DNA from: Protula sp. h YS-2021
Lineage: Eukaryota > Annelida > Polychaeta > Sabellida > Serpulidae
Assembly (NCBI GenBank): GCA_949752745.1
Contig: OX457024.1
Coordinates: forward strand, 49,046,490-49,110,489
DNA length: 64,000 nt
Reading direction: 5' to 3'
Shown: positions 1-14,799 of the stretch, piece by piece
How positions within the stretch are numbered: position 1 is the stretch's first letter
How the letters are laid out: each line of letters begins with the position of its first letter
Notes under the pieces: generated by a model
What the model was told of the DNA's origin: nothing
What the model saw: only the letters and a program-made list of their open reading frames with translations
Databases searched by the model: none
Made by a program: the position numbers and the translations under genes

Positions 1-255
1 CACGTTGATAAATGCTGAATCAATGTCATAAGTTAACGGTAAATGTAGATCTTCACATTCACGTAGAAACGAGCGGATGAAACGATCTCTTGGAATGGTC
101 TTTCCAACAGCTTCCCAATGCTGATGTAAATTCTTCACTTGCAGCATCCAATCCGATTCAAAAGCAGGAAGCTTTGAAAACACATAGTCAGCATAATTCA
201 CTTTGAAGACGTCATCCATGGTCTCTACACATCGATGAAGAAGCAATGTTGACAT
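1..255 (-). CDS. Unrecognised protein, N-terminal 85 codons, runs off the window
   Basis: An uninterrupted minus-strand frame opens with ATG at 255-253 and is still open at base 1, so the C-terminus lies outside the window. It starts MSTLLLHRCVETMDD and has no motif I recognise. It begins 32 bp after the stop of the upstream gene (288-1490) on the same strand, with no room for an ordinary metazoan promoter or 3' UTR. That spacing fits a compact viral or virus-derived gene cluster. The reading frame is certain; that it is a real gene is inferred from its openness and its neighbours. Confidence 0.55.
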   Translation of the reverse strand, partial: MSTLLLHRCVETMDDVFKVNYADYVFSKLPAFESDWMLQVKNLHQHWEAVGKTIPRDRFIRSFLRECEDLHLPLTYDIDSAFINV

Positions 256-287
256 TGTAGATGGTTTTACCTCCTTTTATACAGAAG

Positions 288-1490
288 TTACATGTAGGTT
301 TTCATGAGATGTTTGTAAAATCGCGGAGTCATGTCATTGAAACCGTCGAGAAAGGTTGTTGGTAAACCGTTTGTTAGCGATTGTACCATGACAATCACTA
401 AAAAGTCTCCTGGGGTCCGATGCCCTAGTATCCATTGAAACAGCATTGACATAGTGAAATGTCCTTTTTCATAGAGGTAAGCCATCATATCATACACATG
501 AATGCGTTCTTCAAGGTATTTGAAACCATGCAACATGACCTTTGCACATTTGAATTCACGATCCTCATCCAGAGACTTTGGCGCCGGTAGAGATAAAGTC
601 TTAAAAAGTTCCTCATGAAGACTTTTAATAAGTTGAATGAAACGTTGAGTCATAGCTTCGGAGAACTTTGGCTCTGACGCCGGAACATGTTCTGTGTTTC
701 CTTCTAACATGTAGATGAGTTGAATGACGGTATTCACTTCTTCCGTTAGATACATGTACGTGTGGTTGTTGAAAAAGCCTTCTTCACATAAACACCATAA
801 AATGTTACAATCAATCAGAGGAAGTACTGCTCGAAAGTTCCGTTTCAACATTATAACATCTTCCTCAGTAACAGGTATGGTCTTACTCGATTCAATTTTA
901 GATTTCAGCTGTTTGTCTTCTCCGTCATCGCTTGACATGTCCACTTCTGAATCCTCATTATCGCTTGACATGTCCAATTCTGAATCCTCATCATCATCAC
1001 TCACTTCGTTTTCCTCATAATGTGCTAGATGTGCTTTTAACTTTGCACTTAGTTGTGAGTTGTCACCATTGATAAGTCTATTCGCAACCCAGAACGGGTA
1101 GTCAGACCCCTCAGGATCTGGCATTTCTTGCTGCACTGCAGCGACATCTGATGGTGCATTTAATGCTTCCTCCTGAGGCATTGCTTGTTGCAATGTAGCG
1201 ACATCTGATGGTGCATTTAACGCTTCCTCCTGAGGCATTGCTTGTTGCACTGTAGCGACATCTGATGGTGCATTTAACGCTTCCTCCTGAGGCATTGCTT
1301 GTTGCACTGTAGCGACATCTGATGGTGCATTTAACGCTTCCTCCTGAGGCATTGCTTGTTGCACTGTAGCGACATCTGGCAGAGCAACTAACGCTTCCTT
1401 CAAAGCTGTTTCAACATCTTCAAAGAACGCATCTATCTCTTCCAACGATAATATTGTATCATCAAAAGTAACTGTTTCAAAGTCATCCAT
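288..1490 (-). CDS. 400-aa acidic protein with 19-residue tandem repeats and a helical C-terminal half
   Basis: The intronless frame runs from ATG at 1490 to TAA at 288. Residues 1-36 are acidic. Residues 37-125 hold five tandem 19-residue units of the type DVATVQQAMPQEEALNAPS; the middle ones are nearly identical and the last is diverged. Residues 163-192 are Asp/Glu/Ser rich (SDDDEDSELDMSS). Residues 205-400 are free of low complexity and look alpha-helical. The pattern of hydrophobic residues around 214-290 and again around 310-380 is loosely reminiscent of CARD/death-fold bundles, but I see no diagnostic residues, so this is a weak inference. A TATATAAA box lies 54 bp upstream of the ATG. 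No family is recognised. The compact setting suggests viral origin. Confidence 0.7.
   Translation of the reverse strand: MDDFETVTFDDTILSLEEIDAFFEDVETALKEALVALPDVATVQQAMPQEEALNAPSDVATVQQAMPQEEALNAPSDVATVQQAMPQEEALNAPSDVATLQQAMPQEEALNAPSDVAAVQQEMPDPEGSDYPFWVANRLINGDNSQLSAKLKAHLAHYEENEVSDDDEDSELDMSSDNEDSEVDMSSDDGEDKQLKSKIESSKTIPVTEEDVIMLKRNFRAVLPLIDCNILWCLCEEGFFNNHTYMYLTEEVNTVIQLIYMLEGNTEHVPASEPKFSEAMTQRFIQLIKSLHEELFKTLSLPAPKSLDEDREFKCAKVMLHGFKYLEERIHVYDMMAYLYEKGHFTMSMLFQWILGHRTPGDFLVIVMVQSLTNGLPTTFLDGFNDMTPRFYKHLMKTYM
1130..1380 (-). repeat. 57-bp coding tandem repeat, about 4.5 units
   Basis: Inside the 400-aa gene, successive 57-bp units are almost identical in DNA (for example TGATGGTGCATTTAACGC recurs every 57 bp). 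Each encodes 19 residues, so gain or loss of units keeps the frame. The near identity points to recent expansion or homogenisation. Confidence 0.9.
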
Positions 1491-1543
1491 GTCTATGTTG
1501 ATAGCTGGTGTGTCTGACGATGCCTAAGCCTCGAGACACTACA

Positions 1544-1551
1544 TTTATATA
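1544..1551 (-). promoter_or_regulatory. TATA box of the acidic-repeat gene
   Basis: Read on the minus strand this is TATATAAA, 54 bp upstream of the ATG at 1490. That would give a transcription start near 1515 and a very short 5' UTR. It is a well-formed core promoter seen directly in the sequence; function is inferred. Confidence 0.6.
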
Positions 1552-1629
1552 CGATTTTATCATGCTGAATCAACGATTTCATCATGCTGATTCAGCACAA
1601 TTTTTTTTTTTTTTTTTTTTTTTTAGTTT

Positions 1630-1990
1630 GTTCTCCTGGGGGGGGGGGGTCGGTACATAGTATGCCCCGGGGGGGGGTCGGTACATAGTATGCCCCGGGG
1701 GGGTCGGTACATAGTATGTCCTAGTGATGTCGGTACATAGTCTGTCCCGGGGGGGGGGGGGGTCGGTACATAGTATGCACTAGGGGGGGGGTCGGTACAT
1801 AGTATGTCCTAGTGATGTCGGTACATAGTCTGTCCCGGGGGGGGGGGTCGGTACATAGTATGCACTAGGGGGGGGGGTCGGTACATAGTATGCACTAGGG
1901 GGGGGGTCGGTACATAGTATGCACTAGGGGGGGGTCGGTACATAGTATGCACTAGGGGGGGGGTCGGTAAATATTATGCACTGGGGGGGT
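1630..1990. repeat. G-rich minisatellite, about 12 units of 27-33 bp
   Basis: The core GTCGGTACATAGTATG recurs 12 times and is separated by runs of 6-13 G. At least four unit variants are visible, and a three-variant order repeats once, so the array has a higher-order structure. It fills the interval between the two divergent genes. Poly-T (about 1602-1624) precedes it. Long G runs make G-quadruplex formation plausible. Confidence 0.9.
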
Positions 1991-2042
1991 GACGTCATTT
2001 TTGCAATGATGTCATTTTACTATATATATATATATATATATA
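1990..2042 (+). promoter_or_regulatory. CRE-like site and TA-repeat/TATA region upstream of the RING gene
   Basis: A perfect TGACGTCA palindrome (CREB/ATF site) is at 1990-1997 and a near copy, TGATGTCA, is at 2008-2015. A (TA)11 run at 2021-2042 ends 36 bp before the ATG at 2079. The order CRE, TATA, short leader, ATG is what a compact inducible promoter would look like. Motifs are seen; function is inferred. Confidence 0.5.
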
Positions 2043-2078
2043 GGTGTGCTCTCTTCACAACTTCCACAGAATACCATC

Positions 2079-2633
2079 ATGGAGTGCTGTTTCGCTTTAG
2101 AGAATTCGTTAGTTATCCGAGACATTACAAAGGTGGATTTAATGTACCACCCTACAGCGCATGAAGCGGTGCGAGAATTCTTCTTACAGCTGTTTCCAGA
2201 TCCGGCTCGTGCTGTCGCCATCGCTATGCCAGTTCTACTCAACAGGGATGTTATGATTGGGAAGCGGCTTAGTGATATTGAACAGGGCAGATACCAAGAG
2301 GCGTACATCAGATCAGTCGTCCTGGGGGAAGCAACACCATCCCATTTAGAAGAGGAGGAATACCCGGCCTGGGCTGGATACTTTATGCTTCAACACATCA
2401 ATCTATGTCGCGGGTGTGGCTGTCTGATAGGTGCAGACAAGGTCATTGCTGCCGCTTGCGGTCATCAAGCATGTATATCTTGTTCTGTCGCGCGTGCCTA
2501 TCAGGCAGCCTTACGGCATGAGTATCTCCTCAAGTGTTTAAGCTGTGGGACAAAGACGAATCACTTCATATTTAATGGTCAGCAGATGACTCAGTGCGGC
2601 AGGCGATATCAAAATGTTATCACCTTTTGCTGA
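2079..2633 (+). CDS. RING-HC finger protein, 184 aa, intronless
   Basis: The frame runs from ATG at 2079 (MECCFALENS) to TGA at 2631. The C-terminal third carries a complete C3HC4 RING: Cys110, Cys113, Cys127, His129, Cys132, Cys135, Cys153 and Cys156, with the core ACGHQACISCS. This is the zinc-binding fold of E3 ubiquitin ligases. Residues 1-105 match nothing I know. The gene diverges from the acidic-repeat gene across a minisatellite and has no visible intron. Small RING proteins are common in large DNA viruses and also in animals. A viral or virus-derived origin is inferred only from the compact layout. Confidence 0.8.
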   Translation: MECCFALENSLVIRDITKVDLMYHPTAHEAVREFFLQLFPDPARAVAIAMPVLLNRDVMIGKRLSDIEQGRYQEAYIRSVVLGEATPSHLEEEEYPAWAGYFMLQHINLCRGCGCLIGADKVIAAACGHQACISCSVARAYQAALRHEYLLKCLSCGTKTNHFIFNGQQMTQCGRRYQNVITFC

Positions 2634-2769
2634 ACAGCACTAACAGTGAGGAGTTTCAACTCCAGGCTGCTCTTTTCAGAGCGGCCGCCACTTATTACAA
2701 AATAAGCAAAACAATTTATCATGGTGTTGGTATATGTGTGTATGCATGAGAGTGTGGGAAATGGGAAAA

Positions 2770-2818
2770 AAAAAAGTTATTGTCTGTCCGTCTGTCCGTC
2801 TGACCGTCTGTCTACCAT
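2770..2818. repeat. GTCTGTCC-type simple repeat
   Basis: A short run of CTGTCCGT/CTGACCGT units lies between the RING gene and the palindromic array. Similar CGTCCGTCTGTC strings mark the 5' parts of several dispersed elements elsewhere in the window (36200, 37980, 45345, 55670). Confidence 0.6.
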
Positions 2819-2826
2819 CTGCCGAT

Positions 2827-2990
2827 TCTGCAGCAGAACCAACGTTGGTTCTGCTGCAATGCAAAACATTGGTTCTGCAGCAGAACCAAACGTTGGTTCT
2901 ACCGCACTTGCGGTAGAACCAACGTTGGTTCTACCGCAAGTGCGGTAGAACCAACGTTGGTTCTACCGCAAGTGCGGTAGAACCAACGTT
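2827..2990. repeat. Palindromic repeat array including a 70-bp perfect palindrome
   Basis: The array alternates GCGGTAGAACCAACGTT with its reverse complement. Bases 2889-2958 form a perfect 70-bp palindrome centred at 2923/2924; the first part (2827-2885) carries a diverged version with CTGCAGCAG in the arms. It starts about 190 bp after the RING gene. Such arrays can form cruciforms; in baculoviruses and nudiviruses comparable palindrome arrays act as enhancers or origins. No role is shown here. Confidence 0.9.
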
Positions 2991-2999
2991 TTCATACTA

Positions 3000-4148
3000 C
3001 TCATAGGTAAACAGATGTTTTTGAACCAGTACCAGGGTCAACGTAGATTGTGAATTTGTTATCAAATAAATATAGTCCTTGGTGGTTTAAAATATTTTCA
3101 ACCGGTTTCCCTTTGTAATCAGTCTTATTACTACCAAATAACGGGCTGAAATCGCCCCAGAAACTACCAGTTTGGGATGTTAAATATGAAATTATTTATT
3201 TCATCTGGTTGAGATTTCAGAGTTGGAAGAAGATATATATTTTGGGAAAAAACGTTTTCCCTATTTTTACGCTAATGGCGTGGGCGGATTATTAACTGGT
3301 ATTTCGTTTTGGAGGGTATCGTTTCGAACAAAGGCAGGTGCTCCACTATTTCTCGGTTGTTGGCCAATATTTTATTGTAGCTGAAGTAGCCTCAGCTTAG
3401 GTGTATTGTTTTCCTGTCGTATGTTTCTTGAAAACAAAAAAAACCGTGTTGTGTTGGTGCTTAGGGTAAACAGATCCAAAAACCTTCAATGTTCCATTGG
3501 ATTAGTGCAAGCGTCACTTACTCTGCGCCGTTTTTTTGTGGTGTGTTACAGCGGAAAAGGTTTGCTTCCTCGTTGAATGTGATCTGCAGTATCCCTTGCA
3601 TGTCGCAGTCGGTCTTAATGTCGAGCCGTTGTTTCACCATCCTGTCCTGTTGATATAATTTTCGGTGATATGGACTGGCCTAATACATTTTGTGGTGCCC
3701 GCTGTTCGGAGGACTAACTCGGTGATGGAGTAGTTTCAGAGTGGATACTGATTGGTTTTTAAGGACTGGGTTGCTTACTGTGGAGTCACTATTCGAGCTA
3801 GTGGAGACCTTATTTTTTTATGATTTATGGAAGTTTGCTTGCTAATTTTCGACGAAGCACTTTTTTCACGAAATGATAGTTTTACGTTTATAGCTTGCGT
3901 CTATATATTGCTTGTCTTGGCAAGAAGTTTTCGAGTGGCACTCTTGACAGCGTATGAAAGATTTAACGATGGCGCTTGATAAGTTAATTTTGGTGGTTGT
4001 GGGTTGTGGGTATGGGATGGACTTTTCATGCTTTACTTTTGTACTTTTTTTGTTTTTGTTTTTGTTTTTTGTTTTTTGTTTTTTTGTTTATTTTTATTTC
4101 TTATTTTTATTATTTTTTTTTTTTGGTTTTTGTTGTTGTTTTTTTGGC
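3000..4148. other. Stretch without recognisable gene
   Basis: I see no coding exon or repeat family I can name. The end (about 4025-4145) is a T-rich, TTTTTGTTTT-type low-complexity tract that gives spurious Phe-rich frames. Confidence 0.6.
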
Positions 4149-4149
4149 T

Positions 4150-4890
4150 AGTCACATTAGGCAATCCTTTGCGGACGCTGTGTGGTTCCCTTTGCAGTTA
4201 CTGCATTTGGTACCACCAGTAGAAGATTTATAATCGCGACCGTCGTCACCCCTAATTTGTGCGTGTTTCAGACTTTTTACACTTTCGGCTTCCATGTCCA
4301 TACCGCTGGCAGTTGTAGCACCGCACAGGGTCTGGGTTGTAGGGCTTGATTCCTAGATTAAGGGTAATGATGATCTGTGGAATGTGAGCACTCGAGTTCA
4401 TGTACAAGTTTCTCTTCTGTACAAAAAAATTAGGGTGACGAATGATTCTTTTGGTGTAGTTCAATGTCTGGTGAAAGATGCATATCATTAATACATTTAT
4501 ACGTCTTAATTTCGAAAATAGTTTCACTGTTTTCCCCGAAAAGACAAGATATAGCCTGAAAACTATAGAATGTAGAGAGCCGATAACAGAACGTACATTG
4601 GATTGTAATGGCGACAGTTTGAAAGAACGCTGCTGCGGTGAAACAATGATTTATTCATAGCAGGGAGCAGGCGGCTCAGTGTCTAAGTGCGAACCTTTGT
4701 TAGCGCCTTTTGGTGCTTTGTAGATATTTGTGTTTATAGTTTTATTATTTATATGTGTATATTTCAATTTTTCTCCCAAGTCTGGCCGTCCCATCCTTAC
4801 TCTGACTGCATCATTTGGCGGCGGGGGTTTCCCACTGCGACTAGGACACATGGGATAGCAACATTTGTACAGATTGAGACTTGCCATTAA
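4150..4890 (-). pseudogene. Non-LTR retrotransposon ORF1 (zinc-knuckle gag-like) remnant
   Basis: On the minus strand the frame ending near 4252 contains PYNPDPVRCYNCQRYGHG followed by RKC, a CCHC zinc knuckle in the context typical of Jockey/CR1-type ORF1 proteins. A second knuckle, CSNCKGNHTASAKDC, lies downstream (about 4155-4215) in another frame, so a stop or frameshift separates them. The segment upstream to about 4890 is broken into short frames. It is a dead fragment with no RT attached. Confidence 0.75.
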
Positions 4891-4899
4891 GCCACAGTG

Positions 4900-5680
4900 T
4901 CATGGAGGGTCACAACGACCGATCGTCTGATTTCCACCATTTTAATGCGGTAAAAGAAGGTATATGATCGCGAGAGGTATTAATGATGAAACAAAGTGGT
5001 CAGACCACTGTACTACTTGCCATTAAGAAAATAACTGAGTAATCGCTTTGCCATGAAATTATTTTAATCGTGTAATTATTCTGGAAAGGTATTGTTGCTG
5101 AAAAGTGATATGGCGTTCGTTTATTTTATTTACGTGAGTGTGTGTTTGGGGGAATTTTTATGATGAAGTTTATTGATGAAAAGATATTGTTATATTGAGT
5201 TGGTACTGTATGGGGGTAGAAACTGCTGGAATAGAGTAAAACTGGTATCATGAGAAGGGTCAGTGTTCATGAAATCCGGCCCTCCACGAGGTCAACGAAT
5301 CCACAAAAATGTTTTAAAGAGAGGCATAACCTCGGTCCACTCCTATAGAGTTTTTAAAGCAGTCCGACTAAAAGTACAAAAAAACTGGATTACTGAAACT
5401 TTTCAAAGGCAGACATTATGCCAATTTTAAGAGAATGGCAACAACAGCATTTTATATTTTAAAACACAGACGATAGCAATAAAGTTCAAGACAGGACCAC
5501 TTACTGAAATCTTTCATAAATTTCAAAGCAAATCCGATCAAGCTTGTGGGAGAAGCATTTTGAACATTTCGCTTTCAAAAAAAATAATAATAATAATAAT
5601 AAAATAAAATAAATAAATAAAATAAATAAATAAGAATGCCCAGGCACATTATGAATGGGCTTAGATCCAGCTAATCAACT
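4900..5680. other. Intergenic stretch, no gene seen
   Basis: Nothing recognisable apart from AT-rich simple sequence (AATAA/AAATA repeats around 5580-5630). Confidence 0.5.
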
Positions 5681-5719
5681 ATCAAAAGGCCTGTAGGGCC
5701 GCCAAAAACATCAAGCAGC

Positions 5720-6780
5720 ATTTTAACAAGATTATCCACGGACAATACCCCAGCTCACGAAAGTTGCTGTCGAGATTTAAGACATATAAGTATAACCTGT
5801 AACCAAAAATTTCAAGAGAGTAACGGTGTGCACTTGGCGTTGTTTCAATACAAAAATTGTTTATCGCCAATATATCCGCCAAATTTTAGCGAGTCACCAA
5901 AAAAGTAATAGCCATGTGTTTCGATAACAAAAAAAAAAATGATAGCCAGTTGGACAAATGTACCACTCCCTTCCATCGAAATTTTGGGACGTTTGCGTTT
6001 AAATTCTAGGCGGAGGTAAGTTTTCAGGAAAATTGGTTTTTGGTTAATATTTTTTACCTATTTCAGGTGAATCACGAAAACGTAGCCAGGTGGATTCCAA
6101 AGCCTGCCACTTTTAATCAGAATTTCAAGAGATTAGGGCCAAATACCTACAGTCAGTTGCGTTTTCAATAATGTTTTTTTTTTTTTTTTTTTTTTTGGTG
6201 AATCACCAAAAAGTCATGGCCAGATAGGTACTAATTTTCCGCTTCCATCACTCAAAATTTTAAGAATGTAAGATTATATCCCTAGCATTAGTACGATTAA
6301 CCAAGAATTGGTTTTCCTCCGACATTTCCGCCATTTCCTATCGAATTACGAAAAACACAATAACCAGGTAAGTATCAATGACCACTATCTTTAACCAAGA
6401 TTTTACGAAAAAAACCCATCCATCTTTATCTAAAATTTGAAGACAGTACGGTCATTTCTCTAGTGTGAGTTAAGACTTTACTGATTTTTTTCTCTTTTTT
6501 GCTCACATTTCTGTCAAATTTTTGCCGAAAAACAAGAACTGTCCGTGTGAGTAGTAATGATTAGTACCTTCACTTAACAGTTCAAGACAATGAAGCTATT
6601 TTTCTGGAGTTGGTGAAGATGTCAGTGATTTTTTCCTTTTTTCGCCAAAATTTCCTCAAATTTTTGGCAAATGGCCAAAACAAGTAACAGCCAGGTAGAA
6701 ACTTAGGCACTCTGTCTTCCACCAAAATTTTAGAGCGTTTCCATGAAAACCCTGGGAGAGACTGTTTCAAAAAAAGGTTT
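5720..6780 (-). repeat. Tandem array of about 130-165-bp units with an element 3' end, minus orientation
   Basis: Units recur with landmarks such as TAGCCAGGT and TCACCAAAAA (for example near 5945, 6076, 6208, 6362 and 6690). On the minus strand the array runs into GTGAGCTGGGGTATTGTCC, TGG and a loose hairpin at about 5765-5720, then AATCTTGTT. The same ending occurs on the plus strand at 54795-54830 and 56970-57005. The pieces fit a decayed copy of the hairpin-ended repeat class described in the findings. Confidence 0.7.
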
Positions 6781-6810
6781 TCTAAACTATAGATATAGCT
6801 AGTGTCCCTG

Positions 6811-7270
6811 CTATTGCAGTCTTCTTTGTTGTTGGAACTGATGGTAATGGCGTGTATTTTTTTCAGTTTCTTTATTATGTCTAAGTTCAGGGCTACAATT
6901 TTCAGATGAATTGTGTTTAAGTTCAAATGTTTTCCGAAGAGTATTAGATATATCTTTCGGTACAGTGATGGTACTATTGTTATTTCTCAGATGACTAAAT
7001 GGGTTGGAAGAGATTTTGCCTGAAATTTTCCGAATCATGTCCCAAGTTTTCTTTGTGGCGATTTCTGACTGGCTTTCAAACATACCCTTGCAATAACTCT
7101 TTTGTTTTGCTTGATTGTTTTGCGTTTTGTTTTATAATGAGTCTTTTATGTTATATATTACGGGCATTACCGGATCAGACTGTAAAGCATTTAACAGCCA
7201 GTTTATCTCGTGCTATTGCGCGTTTGTAGCCAACATTGAACCACGATTTGTGAAGGTTTTGACGGTATCC
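6811..7270 (-). pseudogene. Non-LTR retrotransposon ORF2 remnant (endonuclease-RT linker)
   Basis: Minus-strand frames contain KPWFN-like KSWFNVGYKRAIARDKLAV and, further on, KKTWDMIRKISGK with PKDISNTL. That order is typical of the region between the endonuclease and reverse transcriptase of Jockey/RTE-like ORF2. Frameshifts and stops break it, and no RT catalytic block is present. Confidence 0.65.
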
Positions 7271-7544
7271 TGATATCTTTTGGTATAGATTTTACAGCAA
7301 TTCTCTGAATAAGAGCGATAAATAATAAGAATGGGTCGTAGCCTTCAGCAAAATTCTCTCTTTTAATATCATGATGGTACAATTTATGGAACAATGACTA
7401 GATTCCTGGTACCCTTTTCAAGCATTATCCCGACAAAATTCTCGAGTCTAGATGCAAAACTGTAAGAGTTTATCATTTTGTAACAATCTGGATTAGCCTC
7501 CCCTCCTCACCGACCCCTTCGTTCACTGATGTTGTAAGACCCAG

Positions 7545-7640
7545 ATCGATGAAGTCGGCTGGTCTAAAAAACAACAGATTATCATGTTTTTCACACACAA
7601 GAGATGCCTCCTGTTGATGTGACTAGACCAGCCAAGCCTC
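7545..7640. repeat. AGACCAGCC-type element termini
   Basis: On the minus strand TTTTTTAGACCAGCCGAC begins at about 7580, the same start sequence as the plus-strand copies at 32622 and 39232. This may be the 5' end of the minus-oriented array at 5720-6780, later interrupted by the ORF2 remnant. Confidence 0.45.
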
Positions 7641-8280
7641 CCGCCATCTGGCCAAATTTTTGCAGATCGTTAAAAAAAACCTATTTAGGGAACACTTATC
7701 AAAAATTGAAAGCACTTAAATCATATTTGTGCCAGAAAGAACGTTTTAAGTAAAGACTTTCACGCGTATTTGTTACAGTGAATCTGTAATTGACTTTACA
7801 ACGTCACTGAAATTTCCAGTGAATCTGCCAAATTAGGAGACTCTGTGGGAAATTAAACATTTCGAAGTACAATTTTCAGAAAAAAAAAACACGTTTGTAA
7901 TAATAAGCGACAATGACAATTCTCAACGTTTGAGTCAAATGTGTAAATTTAACCAGAAATATACCATTACAAAAGGTTTTTTAAGCAACAGCCTTATGGA
8001 TAAGCCACATTTTGCAACATTACAATCTCTTCGGACCATTTTCACAGTTTAAGATAAAAAAACAAATGAAGTCAAAAAAAAAAATTAGCAAAGGATACAT
8101 AAAAAAAGCTTTAAAATGATAAGACTACAATTATCCCTGACCGAATTTTAATGAATTTTATAAACTGCAAAAAACGATTACTATATTATATACCGATTTG
8201 ACAGACTCAGTGAAAATTTCAAGTGACTCTATAAAGTCACTGATTTCACCGATTCACTGTGACATATAACTGGATCGGAT
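7640..8280. other. Intergenic stretch, no gene seen
   Basis: Only short self-similar pieces (GTGAATCTG / GTCACTGA around 7780-7830 and 8200-8265) and A runs are visible. Confidence 0.5.
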
Positions 8281-8815
8281 TTCCCCAAAAATTTGCCAAG
8301 TGGGGGCATTTTTTTTTAAATTTTCGGTAGCCAATTTTCAAAATGATTTTGCTTCCACAATTCTGAACGGACTGCCTTCAAAGTTGGCACTCGGTTGTCC
8401 TCTCTTGAACAGTTACATTTTTGGCGATCAACCAAAAACTTAAAGAAATGGGGGGGGGGGAGCATTTTTTTTCGACAATTTTCAAATTTTGCAAAATGCT
8501 TCTTCGTCCACAAATCCGATCGGATTCCTTTCAAATTCTGTAGCTCAAAAATTTTCCTCATGCGGCCGTTTTTTGAAAGTAATTACTGTGAAATCCGGTT
8601 GCTTCAATTATCTGGGCGTAGTCCAAGGTTAGGTGCTTCCTTCAAATTTACTTTTTTAGGATCTCTCACAGATTAAGCAAATGCAGACCATTAAACAATT
8701 TTTAGTAACCAATTTTTTAAATGCTACCAACACTTTTTTGGTGACCTTACATACCCTTTGATACATGATTCACTGGATGTGGCTGGTCACAATGTCCCTG
8801 AACAATCTTGTTTTT
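8280..8815 (+). repeat. Fragment of the about 150-bp-unit family with its 3' end
   Basis: Three to four units of the GGCGATCCGCCAAAAATT / TTTTCAAAATGCTTCTTC type are followed by GGCTGGTCAC, AATGTCCCTGAACA and CTTGTTTTTT, the common terminal design. A G10 run sits at the usual AAATGGGG position (about 8450-8460). Confidence 0.75.
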
Positions 8816-8910
8816 TTTTTAAATATATATAGGACTCTTTTCCGCGAAGCAGATTCAGTCTGAAGGCACACATGCTCACACTCCTTTTCATTTATCTCAG
8901 AAGTAAACAA

Positions 8911-14708
<5,798 letters not shown>

Positions 14709-14799
14709 TTCTGCTAAAACAAACATTGAATAAACATTAGATGAATAAATGTACTTACTAATGATTCCACCAACAAGAATAGACATGACTCAACCCCAA

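Noticed and set aside
2827..2990. CRISPR-like palindromic repeats
   Set aside because: There are no spacers; the palindromes abut each other.
3954..4233. Phe-rich overlapping plus-strand frames
   Set aside because: They come from a TTTTTG/TTTTTC low-complexity tract.
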